DNA of 16,466 nt. It comes from CAZLHO01 sp964559455 (GTDB taxonomy: Bacteria > Krumholzibacteriota > Krumholzibacteriia > LZORAL124-64-63). Position numbers and translations under genes: made by a program. Of the stretch, positions 1 through 7,001 are shown piece after piece. The stretch lies in contig CAZLHO010000057.1 in NCBI GenBank assembly GCA_964559455.1, forward strand, positions 1 through 16,466, given 5' to 3'. Below the pieces are notes generated by a model. That model saw nothing but the letters and a program-made list of their open reading frames with translations. It was not told the origin of the DNA and did no database searches. The first letter of the stretch is position 1; each line of letters opens with the position of its first letter.

Positions 1-1
1 C

Positions 2-883
2 CTGGCCCTGCTCGCGGCCGGCTTCACGGCCTTCTACATGTTCCGGATGGTGTTCCTGACCTTCACCGGCGAGCCCCGCGACGCCGAGCGCCACGCCCAC
101 GCCCACGAGTCGCCGTGGACGATGACCGTGCCCCTGATGATCCTGGCCTTCCTGGCCATCGTCGCGGCCGGCTGGCGCGGACCGGCCGACGGCTGGTTCT
201 CCCGCTTCGTGGCCCCCTACGACATCGAGCAGATCTCCCGCGACTACGGGACGGCGCCGGCCGTCGCCGTCGTCGCCGCGCTCGCCGATGCGCCGGATCA
301 CGGGGCGCCCGCGGACCACGAGCCCGCCGACGAACACGCCGCCGTCGAAGCGGCCGGTCACGGCGAGGCCCCGGCCCACGGCGCCGACGCCGCCCACGGC
401 GGCGGCCACGACGACCTGCACCACCGCGCCCACGTCCTGGCCATGTGGATGTCGATCGGCATCGCGGGGCTGGGCATCCTGCTCTCGTGGCTGACCTACC
501 AGCGCCGCCTGATCCGGGCCGAGAGCTGGCAGGCCCGTCTGCCCGGCGTGCATCACGTGCTGCAGCGCATGTACTTCTTCGACGAGTTCTACGCGGCGAC
601 CGTCTACCGCTTCGTGCTCGGCTTCAGCCGTCTCAGCGGCGCCTTCGACCGCATCGTCATCGACGGCATCGTCAACGGTTTCGGCTGGCTGACCCGGTTC
701 GCGAGCTGGCTCAGCGGCCTCTTCGACAATTATTTCGTGGACGGCCTGGTCAACGGGGTCGGCCGGGTGGTGCAGGGGGCGGGCGAAGGCGTGCGGCGCG
801 TGCAGACGGGCCGCATCCAGACCTACCTGGCCTACGTCTGCTTCTCGGTCCTGCTACTGGTCTTCGTCTTCCGGGCCCTTTAG
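2..883 (+). CDS. nuoL: NADH-quinone oxidoreductase subunit L, C-terminal part (5' end outside window)
   Basis: This is the last 293 codons of NuoL, the distal antiporter-like proton-pumping membrane subunit of respiratory complex I. The reading frame is open from base 2, so the start lies upstream. Visible are the end of an antiporter-domain helix (AGFTAFYMFRMVFLTF, typical of NuoL), two further membrane segments, and the characteristic C-terminal stretch with a QTGRIQTYL motif followed by a last hydrophobic helix ending in FRAL. Two soluble stretches are histidine-rich: ERHAHAHESP near the start, and a longer linker around bases 285-455 with about ten His among Ala, Gly, Asp and Glu. The gene lies 24 bases before nuoM on the same strand, in the usual L-M-N order. 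The identification is secure from the neighbours and the C-terminal pattern. The His-rich linker is the only unusual part. Confidence 0.95.
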   Translation: MALLAAGFTAFYMFRMVFLTFTGEPRDAERHAHAHESPWTMTVPLMILAFLAIVAAGWRGPADGWFSRFVAPYDIEQISRDYGTAPAVAVVAALADAPDHGAPADHEPADEHAAVEAAGHGEAPAHGADAAHGGGHDDLHHRAHVLAMWMSIGIAGLGILLSWLTYQRRLIRAESWQARLPGVHHVLQRMYFFDEFYAATVYRFVLGFSRLSGAFDRIVIDGIVNGFGWLTRFASWLSGLFDNYFVDGLVNGVGRVVQGAGEGVRRVQTGRIQTYLAYVCFSVLLLVFVFRAL

Positions 884-907
884 GGCGATCGTAGAGGAGC
901 GCTAACG

Positions 908-2404
908 ATGGGTGACCATATTCTCTCGTGGATGACCTTCTTCCCGGTCGTGGGCGCGGTCGCGATCCTGTTCATACCGGGCAGCCGCAAGGAGATCATC
1001 AAGACGGTGGCCGCGGCCGCCGCCGCGGTGCCGCTGATCCTGGCCGTGCAGCTCTTCCTGAACTTCGACCGGACGACCGCCGGCCTGCAGTTCATGGAGC
1101 ACTACACCTGGATCCGCAGCTTCAACATCGAGTACTTCATGGCCATCGACGGCCTGAGCGTGCCGATGGTGCTGCTGACGGCGCTGCTCTCGTTCATCTG
1201 CGTGATCGCCTCCTGGCGCATCGACAAGGCGGTGAAGGGCTACTTCGCGCTCTTCCTGCTGCTCGAGACGGGGATGATGGGCGTCTTCTGCGCCATGGAC
1301 TTCTTCCTCTTCTACGTCTTCTGGGAAGTGATGCTGCTGCCGATGTACTTCCTGATCGGCATCTGGGGCGGGCCGCGCAAGGAGTACGCGGCGATCAAGT
1401 TCTTCCTCTACACGCTGGCCGGCTCGGTGCTGATGCTGCTGGCGATGATCGCCTTCTACTTCAACGTCCAGAACCCCGAGACCGGCGGCCACACCTTCAA
1501 CATGCTGCACATGATGGACCAGGCCAACCACGGCGGGATCCTGGCCCTGAACGGCTTCCGCTTCGCGATCTGGATGGGCCTGTTCATCGGCTTCGCGATC
1601 AAGGTGCCGATCTTCCCGTTCCACACCTGGCTGCCCGACGCCCACGTCGAGGCGCCCACCGCCGTGTCCGTGATCCTGGCCGGCGTGCTGCTGAAGATGG
1701 GCACCTACGGCCTGCTGCGGATCAGCTACCCGATCCTGCCCGACCAGGCGACGAACTTCATGGTGCCGATGGCGGTGCTCGGGGCGATCAACATCCTCTA
1801 CGGCGCCTTCTGCGCCATGGCCCAGACCGACATGAAGAAGCTGGTGGCCTACTCCTCGGTCAGCCACATGGGCTACGTGCTGCTGGGCATGTCCTCGATG
1901 ACGGTGGCCGGCATGAACGGCGCCGTCTTCCAGATGTTCAACCACGGCACGATCACCGCCATGCTCTTCCTCTGCGTGGGCGTGATCTACGACCGGGCGC
2001 ACCACCGCGAGATCAACGGCTTCGGCGGCCTCGGCCTGCAGCTGCCGGTCTACACCTCGGTCTTCTCCTTCGCGCTCTTCGCCGCGCTCGGCCTGCCCGG
2101 CCTCTCGGGCTTCGTCAGCGAGGCGATGGTCTTCATGGGCGCCTTCCCCGTGCACCGCACGATCACGATGATCAGCACCCTGGGCATCGTCATCGGCGCC
2201 GCCTACGTTCTGTGGATGCTGCAGCGGGTCTTCCTGGGTCCCAAGAACGACAAGTACGACGAGCTGCCCGACATCAACGCCCGCGAGCTGGCGACCCTGG
2301 TGCCCATCGGCCTGATCGTGCTGCTGCTCGGCGTCTACCCGATGCCCGTGCTCAATCTGATGAAGGTCTCGCTGAACCACCTGATCAAGGTCGTGGCCGG
2401 CTAG
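908..2404 (+). CDS. nuoM: NADH-quinone oxidoreductase subunit M
   Basis: Complete 498-residue NuoM, one of three Mrp-antiporter-like proton channels of complex I in the cytoplasmic membrane. The length is normal for the family. The protein is hydrophobic throughout (about 14 helices expected). The Proton_antipo_M core is plain: FYVFWEVMLLPMYFLIG with Glu140, and IKVPIFPFHTWLPDAHVEAP with Lys232. By position these match the essential Glu144 and Lys234 of the E. coli protein (family knowledge). The motif KKLVAYSSVSHMGYV is also typical. The ATG at 908 has a GAGGAG-type ribosome site about 8 bases upstream. It lies 24 bases after nuoL and 27 before nuoN, so co-transcription is likely. Nothing is missing or unusual. 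A long open frame on the opposite strand is a GC-bias artefact. Confidence 0.97.
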   Translation: MGDHILSWMTFFPVVGAVAILFIPGSRKEIIKTVAAAAAAVPLILAVQLFLNFDRTTAGLQFMEHYTWIRSFNIEYFMAIDGLSVPMVLLTALLSFICVIASWRIDKAVKGYFALFLLLETGMMGVFCAMDFFLFYVFWEVMLLPMYFLIGIWGGPRKEYAAIKFFLYTLAGSVLMLLAMIAFYFNVQNPETGGHTFNMLHMMDQANHGGILALNGFRFAIWMGLFIGFAIKVPIFPFHTWLPDAHVEAPTAVSVILAGVLLKMGTYGLLRISYPILPDQATNFMVPMAVLGAINILYGAFCAMAQTDMKKLVAYSSVSHMGYVLLGMSSMTVAGMNGAVFQMFNHGTITAMLFLCVGVIYDRAHHREINGFGGLGLQLPVYTSVFSFALFAALGLPGLSGFVSEAMVFMGAFPVHRTITMISTLGIVIGAAYVLWMLQRVFLGPKNDKYDELPDINARELATLVPIGLIVLLLGVYPMPVLNLMKVSLNHLIKVVAG

Positions 2405-2431
2405 GCCCGCGACCCGTCCGGGGGAGGAACG

Positions 2432-3952
2432 TTGAACGCCGAAGTCCTGCAGACGCTGCGCATCCCGAGCTGGGGCGACCTGGGCCAATTCCTGCCGGAA
2501 GCCCTGCTGTTCGGGGCCTTTCTGCTCGGCCTGCTGGCCGACCTGCTCGTGCGCGGCCGGCGGCCGGCGGCGCCCTTCCTGATCGCCCTGGCCGGATCGC
2601 TGGCGGCGCTCGCCGTCTCGGCGGCGCGGCTGCCGGCGGCGCCCCAGGGCATCCTGGGCGACCTCGTGGTCGTCGACGGGATGACCGGCTTCTTCCGCAT
2701 CCTCTTCTCCTTCGTCGCCGTGGTGACCCTGCTCTTCTCGTGGTCCAGCCGCGAGATCATGGGCCCCCGCCGCGAGGCCAAGGGCGAGTACTACGCCCTG
2801 GTCTCGCTGCTCACCGCCGGCATGATGGTGATGGCCTCGGCCCGCGACTTGATCATGCTCTACCTCTCGCTGGAGCTGGTGAGCCTGACCAGCTACGTGC
2901 TGGCCGGCTACATGCGCACCAGCCTGCGCTCGACCGAGGCCTCGCTGAAGTACGTCATCTTCGGCGCGGTCAGCTCGGCGATCATGCTCTACGGCCTGTC
3001 GCTGGTCTACGGCCTGACCGGGGCCACCGACTTCGCCGCCATCCGCGAGGCCCTGCGCGCTGGCCAGGCCGATCCGCTGACCCTGCTCACGATCACGGTG
3101 CTGGTGCTGGCCGGCATGGGCTACAAGATCGCGATGGTGCCCTTCCACTTCTGGTGCCCCGACGTCTACGAGGGCGCTCCCACCCCGGTGGCGGCGCTCT
3201 TCTCGGTCGGGCCCAAGGCGGCGGGCTTCGCCCTGCTGATCCGTTTCTTCTACACCGCCTTCGCCGACAACTCGGCGACCGGCGTGGGCGCGCTGGTGGG
3301 GCGGGTCGACTGGCCGGCCATGATCGCCGTCCTCTCGGCCGTGACCATGACCTACGGCAACCTCGTCGCCGTGCGGCAGGAGAACGTCAAGCGCCTGCTG
3401 GCCTACTCCAGCATCGCCCACGTGGGCTACCTGCTGATGGGCTTCCTGCTGCTCACCGGCGAGGGACTGCAGGCCATCCTCTTCTACCTGCTCGTCTACT
3501 CGGTGATGAACCTGGGCGCCTTCCTCTTCGTCGTGGCCATGAACAACCGGCTGCCGGGCGACGACGTCGCCGACTACGCCGGCCTGGGCTTCCGGGCCCC
3601 CTGGGCGGCGGCGATGATGGCGCTGTTCCTCTTCTCGCTGACCGGACTGCCGCCCACCGCGGGTTTCGTCGGCAAGTTCTACCTCTTCGCCGAGGTCATC
3701 CGGCGCGAGTACTGGTGGCTGGCCGTGGTCGGCGTGCTCAACAGCGTGATCAGCCTCTTCTACTACATGCGGATCGTCAAAGCGATGTACTTCACCGCCG
3801 TCCCCGAAGACGCCGGCCGCGTCGCCGTGGCCCCGCTGCACATGGTGACCCTGGTCCTGCTCGCCGTCCCCACGCTGGCGCTGGGCCTTTATTGGGGCGC
3901 CGTCAAGGGGGTGGCCGACCAGGCGATCCGCCACTTCTTCACCGGGATCTAG
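2432..3952 (+). CDS. nuoN: NADH-quinone oxidoreductase subunit N
   Basis: Complete 506-residue NuoN, the antiporter-like subunit that joins NuoM to the rest of the complex I membrane arm. The start is a TTG at 2432, supported by a GGGGAGG ribosome site at 2420-2427 and by the proper distance from nuoM; no better ATG lies near it. Diagnostic motifs are LSLELVSLTSYVLAGY with Glu148, YKIAMVPFHFWCPDVYEGAP with Lys232, SVGPKAAGF, and RLLAYSSIAHVGYLLMGF. All fit the Proton_antipo_M fold. It is the last gene of the nuo cluster here. The following 470 bases hold no gene and no clear hairpin plus T-run, so the operon end is not sharply marked. Confidence 0.97.
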   Translation: MNAEVLQTLRIPSWGDLGQFLPEALLFGAFLLGLLADLLVRGRRPAAPFLIALAGSLAALAVSAARLPAAPQGILGDLVVVDGMTGFFRILFSFVAVVTLLFSWSSREIMGPRREAKGEYYALVSLLTAGMMVMASARDLIMLYLSLELVSLTSYVLAGYMRTSLRSTEASLKYVIFGAVSSAIMLYGLSLVYGLTGATDFAAIREALRAGQADPLTLLTITVLVLAGMGYKIAMVPFHFWCPDVYEGAPTPVAALFSVGPKAAGFALLIRFFYTAFADNSATGVGALVGRVDWPAMIAVLSAVTMTYGNLVAVRQENVKRLLAYSSIAHVGYLLMGFLLLTGEGLQAILFYLLVYSVMNLGAFLFVVAMNNRLPGDDVADYAGLGFRAPWAAAMMALFLFSLTGLPPTAGFVGKFYLFAEVIRREYWWLAVVGVLNSVISLFYYMRIVKAMYFTAVPEDAGRVAVAPLHMVTLVLLAVPTLALGLYWGAVKGVADQAIRHFFTGI

Positions 3953-4160
3953 TCCCGGCGCGCGCCTCGGCCACCGTCGTCCTTGATCCCGATCACGATC
4001 GATCTTGTCTCTTCGTCAGATCCGGCGGGGCTGGGACCGCGCCGATCCGTCCTGAACGCCAAATTCGAATCTCTCCTCGACAATCTTGAAAGCAACGATT
4101 TGATAACTATTTAACTAAATATCACAGCCATTTCATAGATTATTACCACCCGCGACCCTC

Positions 4161-4190
4161 TTGTTTGCCAATCCTTTGAAATGATAAAAT
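4161..4190 (+). promoter_or_regulatory. Probable sigma-70 promoter with extended -10
   Basis: TTGTTT at 4161-4166 and TAAAAT at 4185-4190 are 18 bases apart, and a TG one base before the -10 gives an extended -10 element. It sits at the downstream edge of the AT-rich island. It would start transcription near 4197 and leave a leader of about 225 bases before the ATG at 4423. Confidence 0.5.
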
Positions 4191-4300
4191 CGCCGCGCAA
4201 GACGGGATTCGCCTGTTTCCTCGAGCGTTCCGCCGTCGCAAAGGATCCCGGCGCCCGATCGCGCCCGACAGGATCCAGGCGACGCGGCGGCGCAGGTGGG

Positions 4301-4334
4301 GAAATTTCCGGAGTCAGATCCGGCTCCGGATTTC
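4301..4334 (+). other. Leader hairpin (inverted repeat) upstream of the secreted-protein gene
   Basis: GAAAT plus CCGGAG (4301-4313, with a two-T bulge) pairs with CTCCGG plus ATTTC (4324-4334). This gives 11 base pairs around a 10-base loop at 4314-4323. No T-run follows, so it does not look like a simple terminator. It lies in the expected 5' leader of the gene at 4423 and could affect mRNA stability or translation. The role is inferred from position only. Confidence 0.4.
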
Positions 4335-4422
4335 TTGCGCGGGCCGGAACGAGAGGACCGGCCTTCGATAGGGTTGACTTCGCGCGTCGCACGGGCGCGC
4401 GGGGAAAAAGGGAGGGGACTCC

Positions 4423-5103
4423 ATGCGCAAGTTGTTCACATTGTTCGCTCTGGTCGCGCTGTTCTGCGCCGGCACCGCCGGAGCCATGGACGTCTGGGGC
4501 GGCCCCCCGGAGGGCACCTGGCAACGCGGCGAACCGGGCTCCACGTTCGAGCTCTTCGATTTCGATCTGCCCGAATACGGCCCTCCGGAAGTATTCGACA
4601 ATCCCTTCGGCGTGCCGACCTGGGACATCTTCTGCGGCACCTTCGAGTGGGGCGAGTGGGAAGCCCCGATCGAGCTGGGTCCCAACGGCTTCGTGACGGG
4701 CTGGCACTGCACCGACCCCGCCGGCGGCGCCATCGTCCTGCACATCCCGAACCAGCCCGACCCGAATCAGCTCAAGGCCATCTTCATCCAGATGACCAGC
4801 ACCAAGTTCCCGAGCTGCGTCCAGGTGATCGGCGGCGGCGCCATGGGTCCCTACGGCTCGGGCAGCTGGACCACCGGCAAGCCCCACATCCAGCACGACG
4901 GTCCGGCGCCCTTCGGCGGCCTGTGGTACACCTATAACTTCGGCCGCTACGTCATGCCGAACCCCGAGTACGAGGACATCATCATCGATGTGCCCTACTG
5001 CACGGTGATCGACCAGGTCGTCGTCGACACGATCTGTACGCCCGATCCCGAGGTTCCCACCGAGTCCTCGACCTGGGGCGAGGTGAAGACCCTGTTCCAG
5101 TAG
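4423..5103 (+). CDS. Secreted protein of unknown function
   Basis: A 226-residue exported protein that I do not recognise. The ATG at 4423 follows a GGAGGGG ribosome site and opens a clear signal peptide: MRK, a hydrophobic core to about residue 17, and probable cleavage near AGA at 19-21. The mature part is acidic and rich in Pro, Gly and Trp, with five cysteines (71, 96, 132, 193, 205) that could form disulfides outside the cytoplasm. Predicted membrane segments are absent after the signal. The last twelve residues, SSTWGEVKTLFQ, follow a Pro/Thr/Glu-rich spacer (TPDPEVPTE) and look like a detached C-terminal tail. The gene stands alone: it has its own promoter region and a strong terminator 26 bases after the stop. 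Export is well supported; function is unknown. Confidence 0.85.
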   Translation: MRKLFTLFALVALFCAGTAGAMDVWGGPPEGTWQRGEPGSTFELFDFDLPEYGPPEVFDNPFGVPTWDIFCGTFEWGEWEAPIELGPNGFVTGWHCTDPAGGAIVLHIPNQPDPNQLKAIFIQMTSTKFPSCVQVIGGGAMGPYGSGSWTTGKPHIQHDGPAPFGGLWYTYNFGRYVMPNPEYEDIIIDVPYCTVIDQVVVDTICTPDPEVPTESSTWGEVKTLFQ

Positions 5104-5128
5104 TCGCGGCACGAAGACCGACGATCGA

Positions 5129-5159
5129 GGGGCCCGCTCCGGCGGGCCCCTTCCTTGTT
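5129..5159 (+). terminator. Rho-independent terminator
   Basis: GGGGCCCGC (5129-5137) and GCGGGCCCC (5142-5150) form a perfect 9-bp stem with a TCCG loop, followed by the T-rich TTCCTTGTT. It ends the transcript of the secreted-protein gene that stops at 5103. Confidence 0.85.
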
Positions 5160-5174
5160 CCGTCAACTCGCCCG

Positions 5175-5203
5175 TTGCGTGGCGGATGGCGATCGGGTAG
5201 AAG
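5175..5203 (+). promoter_or_regulatory. Candidate promoter for the paralogous membrane-protein pair
   Basis: TTGCGT (5175-5180) and TAGAAG (5198-5203) are separated by 17 bases, just after the terminator at 5129-5159 and about 40 bases before the next start codon. The -10 match is modest; position is the main support. Confidence 0.35.
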
Positions 5204-5241
5204 GGAGGGGCGCGGCGCGGCGGCCGCGCGGAAGGAGCATG

Positions 5242-6084
5242 ATGGCCCGAGCGCGACAATGGTTCACCTGCTGCGGCGTCGGCTGCGGACTCGCGGTGCT
5301 GCTGGCGGCCCTGATCGGTGGCGGCGGCTTCCTGCTGGTCAAGCGCGCCGTCGTCGGCCTGGACGAATCACGCGATTCGATCGACGTGCTCGTGGCTCGC
5401 CACGGCCGCATCGTCGATTACGAGCCCGCTCCGGACGGGTCGCTGTCCCGCGAGCGCCTCGAAGCCTATCTGGAGGTGCGCGAGGCCATGGCCGACGAGG
5501 CCGCGGACCTGGAGCGGTCGCTGGCTTCGCTGGAGCGCGTCCGCGGCGACCGGCGCTTCACCCCGGCCTCGATCTTCGAGGCGCTGCAGGCGGCGGGACA
5601 GCTGCTGCCGCGGGGCAAGAACTACCTCGACGCCCGCACCGGCGCCCTGCTGGACGCCGGGATGGGCCTGGGCGAGTACGCCTACATCTACGTCCTGGCC
5701 AACTACGTCTGGCTGCAGCGCTCCCCCGCCTCGGGCCCGGGCTTCCGACTCTTCGGCGACTACGACGACCACGACGACTTCGCCGTGCGCGAGGCTCGCC
5801 TGCGGCGCAACCTGGGCTACCTGAACCACGTTCTCCTGCAGATGCTCCGCCGGCAGCGGCGGGAGCTGGACGACTCGGGGGCCTACCGCGGCGACGTCGC
5901 CTGGAGCGAGGCCCTGGACGCCGAGATCGCCGCCCTGGAGGCCGACCCCTGGCGCCTGCCCTGGGCCGACGGTCTGCCGCCGGCGATCGAGGCCTCGCTG
6001 GAGCCCTATCGGGACCGTTTCGAGGCGGCCTGGCTGCCGCTGACCAACGCCGTGGAGTGGGGCGTCCGTCCCGACGCCCGCTGA
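5242..6084 (+). CDS. Single-helix membrane protein of unknown function, paralog 1
   Basis: A 280-residue protein that I do not recognise. The start was set at the ATG at 5242, four bases after GGAAGGAG (5230-5237). The ATG at 5239 is equally in frame but sits too close to that site, and an upstream ATG at 5155 falls inside the preceding terminator. The N-terminus is a short basic segment followed by a Cys/Gly-rich signal-anchor helix, with CCGVGCG at 10-16 and hydrophobic residues to about 34. The remaining ~245 residues are soluble, charged and probably helical. The motif LLDAGMGLGEYAYIY lies near residues 135-150. The same architecture and several blocks recur in the next gene, 19 bases downstream, so the two are tandem duplicates and probably one operon. 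The soluble part is expected on the outer side of the membrane if the helix is uncleaved (inference). Confidence 0.85.
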   Translation: MARARQWFTCCGVGCGLAVLLAALIGGGGFLLVKRAVVGLDESRDSIDVLVARHGRIVDYEPAPDGSLSRERLEAYLEVREAMADEAADLERSLASLERVRGDRRFTPASIFEALQAAGQLLPRGKNYLDARTGALLDAGMGLGEYAYIYVLANYVWLQRSPASGPGFRLFGDYDDHDDFAVREARLRRNLGYLNHVLLQMLRRQRRELDDSGAYRGDVAWSEALDAEIAALEADPWRLPWADGLPPAIEASLEPYRDRFEAAWLPLTNAVEWGVRPDAR

Positions 6085-6103
6085 GCCGATACGGAGGACG
6101 ATC

Positions 6104-6976
6104 GTGGGCAAGACTCCCGGCTGGCTGAAGGGCTGCGGCATCGGCTGCGGCGTCGCGATCCTGCTCGCGGTGATCCTGAGCGTGTCGGCGACGCTCTGGT
6201 TCCGGAGCCAGTTCCGGGGCGTGGACCGGGCGAGCGACAGCCACGACGCGCTGGTCGAGTCCCTGGGCGATCCCGAGGACTACATCCCCCTGAAGGACGG
6301 CAGGCTGGATCCCGACCGCCTGCGGATCTTCGTCGAGGTCCGCGAGGCCCTGCGACCGAGCCGGGACCGCCTCGACAGCCTCTTCGCGGATTATCCGCCC
6401 CGGGATCTGGACGACGAGGACCCCCCGCCGTTCGTCATTTTCAAGGTGCTGACGGGCCTGGGCGGAATGATCTCGCCGATGGGCGATCACATCGACCTGA
6501 GGAACCGGCTGCTGCTGGAGGCGGGCATGGGGTTGGGCGAGTACCAGCATCTCTACGGCCTGGTCTACTACGCGTGGCTGGGTCACGATCCGGGCGCCTG
6601 CCCCGTGGTCGGCGAAAGCGGCCGCCGTGGGCGGCGGGCGGGCCGGCCCCTCTTCCGCGGCGAGGATTCGACGCTGGGCCCCGAGCGCACCCGCGAACGT
6701 TATCGCCGCCTGACCATGGCCCACCTGGACAACCTGCGCGCGGCGCTGGCCGACGATCCCGGCGCCGACCCCGACTGGATCGAGACGGTGGCCGGGGAGC
6801 GGCGCCGCTTCCGTGACGCCCCCGGCGGCGTGGCCTGGCGCGACCGCATCCCGTCGGCCGTCGCGGCGACGCTGGAGCCGCTGCGCGCGCGCCTGGCCGA
6901 GACCTGGCACGCCGCCGGCAACCCCCTGGAGTACCCCCTCGGCGAGGATTTCTCCTGGCATTGGGGGGACGACTGA
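6104..6976 (+). CDS. Single-helix membrane protein of unknown function, paralog 2
   Basis: A 290-residue paralog of the preceding gene. Translation starts at a GTG (6104) six bases after GGAGG (6093-6097). Shared blocks, in order, are: a KGCGIGCG motif leading into a hydrophobic helix (residues about 8-32); GVDRASDSHDALV against GLDESRDSIDVLV; LDPDRLRIFVEVREAL against LSRERLEAYLEVREAM; LLEAGMGLGEYQHLY against LLDAGMGLGEYAYIY; and a C-terminal segment around RLAETWHAAGNPLEY. Overall identity looks moderate, so the duplication is not recent. This copy has an extra Gly/Arg-rich loop near residues 165-190. Function is unknown. The short gap and shared strand argue for co-transcription with paralog 1. 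The gene ends 25 bases from a convergent gene, with no clear terminator. Confidence 0.85.
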   Translation: MGKTPGWLKGCGIGCGVAILLAVILSVSATLWFRSQFRGVDRASDSHDALVESLGDPEDYIPLKDGRLDPDRLRIFVEVREALRPSRDRLDSLFADYPPRDLDDEDPPPFVIFKVLTGLGGMISPMGDHIDLRNRLLLEAGMGLGEYQHLYGLVYYAWLGHDPGACPVVGESGRRGRRAGRPLFRGEDSTLGPERTRERYRRLTMAHLDNLRAALADDPGADPDWIETVAGERRRFRDAPGGVAWRDRIPSAVAATLEPLRARLAETWHAAGNPLEYPLGEDFSWHWGDD

Positions 6977-7001
6977 CGCCGCCGCCGGCCGCCCCCGCGG
7001 C

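Larger units (their letters stand above)
3953..4422. other. Intergenic region with AT-rich island between nuoN and the secreted-protein gene
   Basis: I find no convincing gene here; the short frames show no family pattern. The first 130 bases are GC-rich and include four GATC sites within 20 bases (3985-4004). Bases 4081-4190 are strikingly AT-rich (4101-4150 has 14 G/C in 50) in a genome near 70% GC. That is the usual look of a promoter or protein-binding region. From 4191 the sequence returns to high GC and forms what is probably a long untranslated leader of the gene at 4423. An extended -10 promoter candidate and a leader hairpin are listed separately. A weaker promoter-like pair is TTGAAA (4086-4091) with TATTTA (4108-4113). 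Confidence 0.6.

Noticed and set aside
902..3934. A 1010-codon open frame on the minus strand across nuoM and nuoN
   Set aside because: It lies opposite two certain genes, and its translation is low-complexity His/Gln/Arg/Asp-rich, typical of antisense frames in high-GC DNA.
928..4089. A 1053-codon plus-strand frame shifted relative to nuoM/nuoN
   Set aside because: It overlaps both genes in another frame with Arg/Pro/Gly-rich junk sequence.
5155..5238. Upstream ATG start (5155) for paralog 1
   Set aside because: The start falls inside the terminator T-run and adds an Arg-rich tail without a ribosome site; the GGAAGGAG site at 5230-5237 fits 5242.
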